Source: Tepidisphaera sp.
GTDB taxonomy: Bacteria > Planctomycetota > Phycisphaerae > Phycisphaerales > UBA1924
Length of the DNA stretch: 64,000 bases
Assembly (NCBI GenBank): GCA_016124375.1
Contig: WGNV01000002.1
Coordinates: 124,001-188,000 of the forward strand
Reading direction: 5' to 3'
The notes beneath the pieces were generated by a model, which did not search any database, was not told the origin of the DNA, and was given only the letters and a program-made list of their open reading frames with translations. Below are positions 55,316 to 62,938 of this stretch, piece after piece; the stretch's first letter is position 1; the number at the start of each line of letters is the position of its first letter. Position numbers and translations under genes: made by a program.

Positions 55316-56872
55316 TCAACCGAAGATTTTCATCTGTTCGGGCTCGGTAGCAAAGTCGGCCTCGGGGTGGAAGGGGTCCAGGCGATAATCGCCGCTCCAG
55401 CAGGCGGTGCAGTATTTTTCCGGCTCGCGGTGCATGCAACTGAGCAGGCCCTCGAGCGAGAGGTAGTGCAGCGAATCAACGCCGAGGTAATCGCGGATCT
55501 GGTCGATGGTCTTGCCGTTGGCGACGAGTTGGCTGCGTTCGGCGAAGTCGACGCCGAAGTAGCATGGGTGGCGGATGGGCGGGCAACTGATGCGGAGGTG
55601 GATTTCCTTTGCGCCCGCCGCCCGGAGCTGGTCCATCTTGGCCTTGGTGGTTGTGCCGCGGACGATGGAATCGTCGACGATGACGAGGCGCTTGCCGCGC
55701 ACGAGGTCGGAGATGACGTTGAGCTTGAGGCGGACGGCGCTCTGGCGGGCCTCGGGCGTGGGCTTGATGAACGTGCGGCCCACGTAACGGTTGGGCACAA
55801 TGGCTTCGGAGTATGTCAGGCCGCTGGCGCGGGCGTAGCCCAGGGCGGCGCTGCGGCCAGAGTCGGGCATGGGCACGACGGCGTCGGCGGAGGCAGGGGC
55901 CTCACGCGCCAGCACTTCACCCATGCGTTCGCGGGTCATCTGGACGTTCTGGCCGAAGACCAGGCTGGCGGGGTTGGCGAAGTACACATGCTCGAAGGCG
56001 CAGTGGGCGGGGCGGGGCGCGGCATCCGCGTACCGGCGGCTGCTCAGCCCGGCGTCGGAAATCGTCACGATCTCCCCGGGCTCGACTTCGCGGATGAGCG
56101 TGGCCCCGACGACATCGAGGGCAACGGTTTCGCTCGCAACCACGTATTGCCCGCTGGCGAGACGGCCCAGCACCAGCGGGCGCCAGCCCCAGGGGTCGCG
56201 AGCGGCTTCGATGCGATCGGGGAACAGAAAGACCAGGCTGAAGGCGCCTTGCAGGTGCCGGAGAGTGGCGTAGAGGGGGTCGGGGCTGCGCTGCTGGGCG
56301 GGGCTGGCGAGCAGGTGGATGATGACTTCGGTGTCGGACGTGGTGTGGAAGAGATGCCCGGCTTCTTCGAACCGATGGCGCAGTGGGTCGGCGTTGATGA
56401 GGTTGCCGTTGTGGGCGAGAGCGACCTGGCCCCCGATGTAGTTTTCCAGCAGCGGCTGGGCGTTGCAGGAGAGGGAACCCCCGGCGGTGGAGTAGCGGTT
56501 GTGACCGATGGCGCCGCGCCCGCCCCGGACGTCGATCTTGTCGAGCGTGTCGGCGTCAAAGACTTCGGCAACGAGACCCATGCCGGTGGTGGCGGACAGC
56601 GAGAGGCCGTCGGAGACGGCGATGCCGGCGGACTCCTGGCCCCGGTGCTGCTGGGCGTAGAGGCCGAGGTAGGCCAGGCGTGCGCCGTGGGGGTGGCCCC
56701 AGACGCCGAAGACGCCGCATTTTTCCTTGGGGGTGTCCAAGGTAGGTCGGCTCGCCGAGCCGACAGACGAAGTAGGTCGGCTCTCCGCGCCGACTTGAAC
56801 TCGTCGCGTCGCGCAGTGCTGGTTGGCGGGAGTTGGATTGGAGAGGACGGTGAGCGGCAGGGGGCGTCGCAT
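55316..56872 (-). CDS. purF: Amidophosphoribosyltransferase with a long, repeat-containing propeptide
   Basis: First committed step of purine synthesis: glutamine plus PRPP to phosphoribosylamine. The nucleophile Cys that must become residue 1 is in EKCGVFG, at residue 52 here, so the propeptide has 51 residues (about 11 in B. subtilis). It contains two 10-residue repeats, VGAESRPTSS and VGSASRPTLD, from a DNA repeat. The PRPP site is LVIVDDSIVRGTTTK. Cysteines in ISCPPIRHPC and SCMHREPEKYCTAC match the Fe-S type. The ATG at 56872 is preferred; a GTG at 56881 overlaps the permease stop (GTGA). Confidence 0.93.
   Translation of the reverse strand: MRRPLPLTVLSNPTPANQHCATRRVQVGAESRPTSSVGSASRPTLDTPKEKCGVFGVWGHPHGARLAYLGLYAQQHRGQESAGIAVSDGLSLSATTGMGLVAEVFDADTLDKIDVRGGRGAIGHNRYSTAGGSLSCNAQPLLENYIGGQVALAHNGNLINADPLRHRFEEAGHLFHTTSDTEVIIHLLASPAQQRSPDPLYATLRHLQGAFSLVFLFPDRIEAARDPWGWRPLVLGRLASGQYVVASETVALDVVGATLIREVEPGEIVTISDAGLSSRRYADAAPRPAHCAFEHVYFANPASLVFGQNVQMTRERMGEVLAREAPASADAVVPMPDSGRSAALGYARASGLTYSEAIVPNRYVGRTFIKPTPEARQSAVRLKLNVISDLVRGKRLVIVDDSIVRGTTTKAKMDQLRAAGAKEIHLRISCPPIRHPCYFGVDFAERSQLVANGKTIDQIRDYLGVDSLHYLSLEGLLSCMHREPEKYCTACWSGDYRLDPFHPEADFATEPEQMKIFG
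56742..56797. repeat. Tandem palindrome repeat in the purF propeptide
   Basis: GTAGGTCGGCTC occurs at 56742 and again at 56772, a period of 30 bases, or exactly 10 codons. The first unit has the palindrome TCGGCTCG-C-CGAGCCGA, the second the weaker TCGGC...GCCGA. Each unit encodes one VGxxSRPTxx decapeptide. Confidence 0.85.
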
Positions 56873-56877
56873 CGGCG

Positions 56878-57780
56878 TCACTGTAGCGCGGCGGGCGTGG
56901 GGCTTGATGCCGCGCGACGCGATTGCAAGAAGGAATAGACACGCCCGGCGGCGAAGACGGCGGCGAGCACCACCACGATGGATGGCCCGGTGGGCCAATC
57001 GGCCTCGAAGCCGAGCACCAGCCCCCCCACCACGCCCGCGAGGGCGATCAGGAGCGCGAGCCACAGCACCACGCTCCATCGCCGGCTGAACAGCAGCGCG
57101 CACGCGCCGGGCAGGACCAGCATGGCAGTTGCCAGGACGACGCCGGCCAGCTTCATGGCGGTGACCGTGGCCAGCGCGAGCAGGGTCATGAGGACCAGGC
57201 TCATCACCGGCTCGCGAACGCCCATCGCGCGAGCGACGACGGGATCGAACGCCCAGAAGACCATCGGGCGGCGAAAAAACCACAGCGAGAAGAGCACAAT
57301 GCCGGCGCTGCCCCAGCCCAGTGCGGCGTCGGTCCAACTGATGCCGTCCATGGAGCCAAACAGGAATGACTCCCACGAGACGCCACGGCTGGAGCCGTGC
57401 AGGTGGGCGGCGCGGGTGAGGAGGATCGCCCCCAGGGCCATGGACGCGACCAGCACGATGCCGATGGCGGTGTCGGCCTCGGTCTTGCCTTTGAGGCTGA
57501 GCCAGCCGATGGCAAGAGCCGCGAAAAGGCAGAACCCGAACACGATGCCAAAGGCACCCAGCGAGACGGCGCCGGCGGCGCTCATCCAGCCCAGCGTGGC
57601 GACAACGCCCGCGCCGCCGAACGCCGCGTGGCTGATGCCCTGGCCGACGAAGGCGAGGCGCTTCAAGACGACCAGGACGCTGAGCCCCGCGCACATGATG
57701 GCGATGGCCAGGCCGGTGATGACGCCCGGGAGGAACAGGTCTCGGAGCGTGGGGTCGGTGAGGTAGTGGATGGTGTTCAT
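56878..57780 (-). CDS. znuB: Zinc/manganese ABC transporter permease
   Basis: A 300-aa ABC-3 family permease with about eight hydrophobic helices. The conserved GQGISHAAFGGAG motif and MGVREPVMSLVLMTLLA, then LVLPGACALLFSRRW, are typical of the ZnuB/MntB group. These permeases import zinc or manganese with a binding protein (ZnuA) and an ATPase. The ATG overlaps the ATPase stop (ATGA), and its stop overlaps a possible GTG start of purF. No binding-protein gene is in the window. Metal choice is inferred from the His-rich ATPase tail. Confidence 0.88.
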   Translation of the reverse strand: MNTIHYLTDPTLRDLFLPGVITGLAIAIMCAGLSVLVVLKRLAFVGQGISHAAFGGAGVVATLGWMSAAGAVSLGAFGIVFGFCLFAALAIGWLSLKGKTEADTAIGIVLVASMALGAILLTRAAHLHGSSRGVSWESFLFGSMDGISWTDAALGWGSAGIVLFSLWFFRRPMVFWAFDPVVARAMGVREPVMSLVLMTLLALATVTAMKLAGVVLATAMLVLPGACALLFSRRWSVVLWLALLIALAGVVGGLVLGFEADWPTGPSIVVVLAAVFAAGRVYSFLQSRRAASSPTPAALQ

Positions 57781-58631
57781 GGGGGGCTGGCGCCCTGTGT
57801 CGGCTTGGAGGGAATGCTGATCTGCACGGGCGTCGCCGGGGCGTGGTGGTGGCCCGTGCAAGCCTCGGCGCTGTGGGCGTCGACGTGCAGGTCCCCGAAG
57901 ATCGCGGCGACGTCGTGCCGGAAGACCTCGGCGAGCACGCCCGGCGTGAGGCCTTCGGGAGCGACGTGCGAATGCAGCGTGCGGCTGAGGCACGCGATGC
58001 GGTCGCAGCCGCTGGCGACGGTGCGGATGTCGTGGCTCACGACCATGACGGTGATGCCGAAGTCGTGACGCAGGCGATTGAGCAGGTCGGCAAACTGCTG
58101 CTGGCCGGCAACGTCGATGCCGACGGTGGGCTCGTCCAGAAGCAGCAGTTTGGGGCGCGAGGCCAGGGCGCGGGCGATCTGGACTCGCTGGAACTGGCCC
58201 CCCGAGAGGGAGCCAACGTGCTTGCTCGCGATGGAGGTGGCGCCGACGGCGGCCAGCGCGGCGTCGACGGCCTGATGGTCCCCTTGCGTGAGCGTGCGCC
58301 AGGGCGATAGCCGCAGTGCCGGGCCCATCTCGACCACCTGACGAACGGAGAGCGGGAAGGCCTGCTCCGCGCCGGAACGCTGGGGCACGTAGCCGATCAA
58401 CCCCCGGGCGGCGGCCTCACGCGGGCTGTGGCCCAGCACCCGCACCACGCCCCGGGTGGGATTGAGCAGACCAAGCGCGAGCTTGAGAAGGGTGGACTTG
58501 CCACCCCCGTTCGGCCCAAGGACGCCCAGGCACGCGCCGGTGGCGACGTCGAGGGTGACATCCGCGAGTGCCTGCGCGGCACCCGGATAGGCGAACGTGA
58601 CGTGCTGGAACTGGACGGCGGGGTCGGGCAT
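57777..58631 (-). CDS. znuC: Zinc/manganese ABC transporter ATP-binding protein
   Basis: A 284-aa ABC ATPase. Walker A is LGPNGGGKSTLL, the signature LSGGQFQRVQIARAL, Walker B LLLLDEPTVGID. The C-terminal tail has a histidine cluster (VDAHSAEACTGHHHAPATP), common in zinc-transport ATPases such as ZnuC. The ATG at 58631 is where similarity begins; an upstream frame to 58748 reads through the palindromic repeat at 58675 and is not credible. It is the first gene of znuC-znuB-purF. Confidence 0.88.
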   Translation of the reverse strand: MPDPAVQFQHVTFAYPGAAQALADVTLDVATGACLGVLGPNGGGKSTLLKLALGLLNPTRGVVRVLGHSPREAAARGLIGYVPQRSGAEQAFPLSVRQVVEMGPALRLSPWRTLTQGDHQAVDAALAAVGATSIASKHVGSLSGGQFQRVQIARALASRPKLLLLDEPTVGIDVAGQQQFADLLNRLRHDFGITVMVVSHDIRTVASGCDRIACLSRTLHSHVAPEGLTPGVLAEVFRHDVAAIFGDLHVDAHSAEACTGHHHAPATPVQISIPSKPTQGASPP

Positions 58632-58674
58632 GAGATGAGAATGGGAAATCAGTAAGGGAGTGTAGACGGAGGAA

Positions 58675-58763
58675 CGGCATTCGGCATTCGTGGTTCGGCG
58701 TTCGTTGGAAGAGATGCCAACGAATGCGCGTAACGAATTCCTAATCACGAATGCCGAATGCCG
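58675..58763. repeat. Palindromic repeat between znuC and the tricorn-like gene
   Basis: CGGCATTCGGCATTCGTG (58675-58692) and CACGAATGCCGAATGCCG (58746-58763) are perfect 18-base inverted arms of an 89-base element. A smaller stem (CGTTCGTTGG...CCAACGAATGCG) lies inside. The arms are the same sequence as those of the repeat inside gcvP. Confidence 0.9.
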
Positions 58764-58769
58764 AGGTCT

Positions 58770-61700
58770 TTACCAATCCGCCGGCACGCTCGGCATGCCC
58801 GACTTGTCTGGGCTTGCGGGGCGCTTCGGGGGCGTGTACGGGTGCTGCTTGATTTCGTCGAGCATGACCTCGATGCCCTTGTCCAGCTGCGGGTCGCCCC
58901 CGTTCCACATCAGGGCCGGGTCGTCGATGATCTGGATGTCAGGGTCGACGCCGTGACCTTCGATGCCCCAGGTGCCGTTGGTCTTATAGAAGCCGAAGTT
59001 GGGGACGGAGATGGAGCCGCCGTCGATGAACCCCGGGTTTCCGGCGATGCCGACCAGCCCGCCCCAGGTTCGCATGCCGATGACCGGGCCGATCTTGTCG
59101 TGCTTGAAGAGCCAGGGGAACATGTCGCCCCCTGAGCCCGCCAGGCCATTGATGAGCATGCACTTGGCGCCCTGGGCGCTGTCGGGCGGCCAGGTCCAGT
59201 CGTGCCCATCGCGCCGGGCCCAGTAGTTGGTCGCGGGGCGGTTGAGCAGTTCGATGAAGCGGGTCGGGATCTGCCCGCCACCGTTCCAGCGCTCGTCGAT
59301 GATGATCGCGGCCTTGTTCTTCTGCCCGAAGAACTGGCGGAACAGATCGCTCTGGCCATCGCGGCCGGTGTTGGGCACGTAGATGTACCCGACCTGGCCG
59401 TTGGTCTTCTGGTCGACGTAGGCCCGGTTGTGCTCGATCCACGCGCGGTAGCGCAGCGTCGCCTCGGAACCGATGGGCTTGACCAGCACGTGGCGTTCGG
59501 AGCCCTCGATGAAGGGCTTGGTCGAGACGGTGATGGAGGTGATGCGTCCGGCGTCGCCAACAAACGCGGCCCACGGAGCCTTGGACGTATCCACCGGCTC
59601 GCCGTTGACTGCGAGGATGTAGTCGCCCACCTTCACTTCCACGCCCGGCTGGCTCAGGGGCCCGCGCGCGTCGGAATCCCACGGCGCACCCTCGTAGATC
59701 CGCGTGATCTTGTACGCCTTGTGTCCCGCGTCATCGGAGGCAAGATCGAAGTCGCAGCCCAGCATGCCGACGTTGGTGGAGCCGGTCTGCTCCACATCAC
59801 CCGGGCTCGTGAGATAGGCGTGACCGATGTTCAGTTCGGAGATCATCTCGGAGATGATCCAGTTGACGTCTTCGCGCGTCGCGGCGTCGTCGACCATGGC
59901 CCCGTAGTGCTCGCGCATCTTGGCCCAGTCGACGCCGTGCATCGTGGGCTCATAGAAGTAGTCTCGCATGATGCGCCACGAGTCGGAGAAGATCTCCTTC
60001 CACTCGTCGCGCGGGGCGAGCAGGGTGGTCATGCCGCTGGTGGGCACCTGCTGGGTGGCGGCGCCGGGAGAGGCGTCGCAGATGGCGAGGTTGGAGCCGC
60101 CGCGGAAGACGAGGAGCTTTTTGCCGTCGGCGGAGAGTTGGAACCCGCCCCCGGTTGTGACCTTCTTGTCGGAGGCGTCGTCGGACGTGTAGTCGTAGAC
60201 GCGGATGGAAGCGGGGCCGCCCCCGTCGCCCTCGCCATCGTCGCCCGCGCCGGAGCGCTTGACGAAGACGAGTTTTTCGCCATCGGCGACCGCGAGGTTG
60301 CCGAAGCCGCCCGGGGAGATATCGAGCTGAATCGCGCGGCGTTCGAAGCCATCGAAGTCGATCTTGACTTCTTTCACTTCCTCGGAAGCGTCGCTGGAAG
60401 AATCCGATGCTCCCGACTTGGACCCGCCCGGGTAGGTCTTGCTCGTGCGGCTGGCTTTCCAGGTGCCGTGAAGCTGGCCATGCGTCCAGGAGCCGGACGC
60501 GGCTTCGCCCGTGACGGTGCCCATGAGGGAAACCTTCTGCGGGCCCATGGCCATGGAGAGGTTGAGGGCACCGGAGCCAACGTCGAAGGTGCCGGAGACG
60601 CCACCCGCGCCGATGGCGGAGGACATCTCGCCCGTGACCTTGTCGCCTTCGAGTTTGAGTTTGAGCGTGAAAGGCACCTCCTTGGGCATGCCCTGCGGCG
60701 GGGCATCGAAGGTGGCATTCGCCGACCAGACGCCGGTCACGGCATCGGGAGCCGGTGCGGCCTCTTCGGGCTTCTTTTCTTCGGGCTGGGCCGGCTTCGC
60801 GTCAGCGGGCTTGGCGGCGTCCTTCTTGTCGTCCTTGCTGTCGTCTTTCTTGTCGTTCTTCTGTTCGGGCTTCTTGGCGGGCTTGATCGTTTCTTCGTCG
60901 CTCTTTGGCGCTTCGGGGTTCTTGACGTCGTTGCGCAGCGGGACCATTAGCACCACATCGGTGTCGGTGTAGGCGAAGGTGGTATCGAGCGGGCTGTACA
61001 CCGGGTTGTTGAACGAGCGGCGAGACACAAAGAACAGCTCGTCGCCCTTGCGATCAAATGTCGGGCTCGCCGCGTTGAACATGTCGCTGGTGACGACGTG
61101 CTTGTCGCCCGTCATGACGTCGGCGATGATGACTTGCCCCTGCTCGTTGTCGGAGGTGCGGGCGTAGGTGACCCACTTGGAGTCTGGGCTCCAGGAGATG
61201 CTTGGAGAGTTCATCCACGGGTCTTTGTCGAACTCCTTGGTGTCGCCGCTGGCGACGTCAGTCAGATAGATCCGCCCGTTCTGATCCGTGAAGACGATCT
61301 TGGTGGAGTCGGGCGACCAGGTGGGGTTGGAGCGGTAGCCCGGGCCGAGGTTTGAAAGGCGACGCGGGCCGGGCTTGGTTGTTGGCGCGTCCGCGCTCGG
61401 AGCGCCCGCGCCATCGGCAGGCTTGGCGGCGTCGGTCTTCGCGTCCTTGTCGGCCTTGTCGCCGTCCTTTTTGTCGTCCTTGCTCTCGGCGGGTTTGGCG
61501 TCGCTGGGGCGCACCCAGAGTTCATTCTCGCCCGTCTCGTCGGAGAAATACGCGATCCACGCCCCGTCGGGGCTCCACGCCGGGTCTCGCTCGGCCACGC
61601 CGTCGGTGCGGGTCAGGTTGCGAGCCGGCCCCTCCTTGGCGGGGGCGGTCCAGATGTCCCCCCGCGCCTCGATCGCGACACGCTTGGCGGTGGGCGAGAT

Positions 61701-62672
61701 GCCGGCGGACGCGACGTTTTTCGCCGCGTCGACCATGCGCTCGCGGATCTGCGGGCGATCTCCAGGAATCGTGACCACGACCTCCTTGCTCTGGCGGGTG
61801 CCGAGGTTCAGGAGCATCAGCTTCGCGCCAAGCTGGAAGACGATCTCGCCCTTGCCGTCATCGCCCGGACCGATGGAAGGCCAGCGGATGTCGTCGTCGG
61901 TGAACGTCGTCACCTGCTCGCGCTTGCCCGTGCGGGTGGAGTAGACCCAGATGTTGAGGCGGTGGGCCGGACCGTTGTCGCTGAGGTAGTACACATTTTC
62001 GCCATCACCCTGCGGCACCCACATCGGCAGGGTGTCCGTGCCCTCCCAGTCGGTGATCTTCTTGGAGGTGTGGTCCTTCAGATTGAACAGCCAGATGTCG
62101 GTGGCCATGCCGCCCCGGTAGCGCTTCCAGGTGCGGGTGTCGGTGCTGTGGGTGGTATACGCGAGCCAGTTGCTGTCCGGACTGATGGAGCCGAAGCCGG
62201 CGTACGGCACGGGGAGCTTTTCCGGCAGGCCCCCGGCGGCGGGAACGGTAAAGAGCTGCGTCTGGCGCTGCAGCCCGGCCAGGCCGTTGGTCAGGAACAG
62301 AATCTTGCCGTCGGGCGTCCAGTCGGCGGTTGCTTCGCCCGCGGGGTGATACGTGACGCGGAAGGGCACGCCCCCGGTGACCGGCATGGTGTAGATGTCG
62401 CGGTTGCCGTCGTAGTCGCCGATGAACGCGACGGTCTTGCCATCGGGCGAGAACTTGGGCAGGCTCTCGAGCCCGGGCGGGCTGGCCAGGGGCGAGGCCA
62501 TGCCGCCCGCCTTGGGCACGACCCACAGGTCGTTGGCATATTCGAACACGATCTGCGTCGCGGAGACATCGGGCCAGCGCAGCATGCCCGCGTGGGGCGT
62601 CACGTCGGCGTTGGCGGCGGCGCCGGCAGCGAGGAAGATGAACAATGCGGCGCCGAGGGTTCGAGTCTTCAC
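58770..62672 (-). CDS. Tricorn-like secreted protease with an inserted beta domain
   Basis: A 1,300-aa exported protein (signal peptide to about 23). Residues 30-600 have seven-bladed and six-bladed propeller-type repeats (FSPDGKTVAFIGD, WSPDGAWIAYFSDE). A Lys/Asp/Pro/Glu-rich linker and a compact beta domain (VTGVWSANATFD to GTWKAS, about 690-765) are inserted between propeller parts. The C-terminal core has a helical region, PDZ (about 1010-1085) and a tail-specific (S41-like) domain: histidine in LNIGHAYL, nucleophile serine in GLAGSGGDMFPW near 1177. Tricorn enzymes degrade peptides; here acting outside the cytoplasm. Gene precedes znuC. Confidence 0.88.
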   Translation of the reverse strand: MKTRTLGAALFIFLAAGAAANADVTPHAGMLRWPDVSATQIVFEYANDLWVVPKAGGMASPLASPPGLESLPKFSPDGKTVAFIGDYDGNRDIYTMPVTGGVPFRVTYHPAGEATADWTPDGKILFLTNGLAGLQRQTQLFTVPAAGGLPEKLPVPYAGFGSISPDSNWLAYTTHSTDTRTWKRYRGGMATDIWLFNLKDHTSKKITDWEGTDTLPMWVPQGDGENVYYLSDNGPAHRLNIWVYSTRTGKREQVTTFTDDDIRWPSIGPGDDGKGEIVFQLGAKLMLLNLGTRQSKEVVVTIPGDRPQIRERMVDAAKNVASAGISPTAKRVAIEARGDIWTAPAKEGPARNLTRTDGVAERDPAWSPDGAWIAYFSDETGENELWVRPSDAKPAESKDDKKDGDKADKDAKTDAAKPADGAGAPSADAPTTKPGPRRLSNLGPGYRSNPTWSPDSTKIVFTDQNGRIYLTDVASGDTKEFDKDPWMNSPSISWSPDSKWVTYARTSDNEQGQVIIADVMTGDKHVVTSDMFNAASPTFDRKGDELFFVSRRSFNNPVYSPLDTTFAYTDTDVVLMVPLRNDVKNPEAPKSDEETIKPAKKPEQKNDKKDDSKDDKKDAAKPADAKPAQPEEKKPEEAAPAPDAVTGVWSANATFDAPPQGMPKEVPFTLKLKLEGDKVTGEMSSAIGAGGVSGTFDVGSGALNLSMAMGPQKVSLMGTVTGEAASGSWTHGQLHGTWKASRTSKTYPGGSKSGASDSSSDASEEVKEVKIDFDGFERRAIQLDISPGGFGNLAVADGEKLVFVKRSGAGDDGEGDGGGPASIRVYDYTSDDASDKKVTTGGGFQLSADGKKLLVFRGGSNLAICDASPGAATQQVPTSGMTTLLAPRDEWKEIFSDSWRIMRDYFYEPTMHGVDWAKMREHYGAMVDDAATREDVNWIISEMISELNIGHAYLTSPGDVEQTGSTNVGMLGCDFDLASDDAGHKAYKITRIYEGAPWDSDARGPLSQPGVEVKVGDYILAVNGEPVDTSKAPWAAFVGDAGRITSITVSTKPFIEGSERHVLVKPIGSEATLRYRAWIEHNRAYVDQKTNGQVGYIYVPNTGRDGQSDLFRQFFGQKNKAAIIIDERWNGGGQIPTRFIELLNRPATNYWARRDGHDWTWPPDSAQGAKCMLINGLAGSGGDMFPWLFKHDKIGPVIGMRTWGGLVGIAGNPGFIDGGSISVPNFGFYKTNGTWGIEGHGVDPDIQIIDDPALMWNGGDPQLDKGIEVMLDEIKQHPYTPPKRPASPDKSGMPSVPADW

Positions 62673-62938
62673 GCACGAGTCCTTTCAGTGTGGTTCCGGG
62701 GTCTTTCGGGAGAATCTTTGGAGAGTTTCGGGGGGAGTTCGGGGCGAGTGTCGGGAGCCGGTTCGCGAACGCGAGCGGCTGTCATGCCGCGTTGCGCCTT
62801 GGGGCGGAAGTGTACTGAGTGCGAAGGCCCGGGGCGAAGCGAGCTTGATGGGATGCGAGTGGTTGCGGGAGGATTCGCAAGAAGCAAGATGTAGAGAGAT
62901 GCGCCGGGCGCGGAGTTCCGTCGGCGGGTCGAGTCGCG

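Noticed and set aside
55316-57694. A longer version of purF starting upstream in the same frame
   Set aside because: The extra part lies over znuB in another frame and has no family similarity; the PurF start is near 56872.
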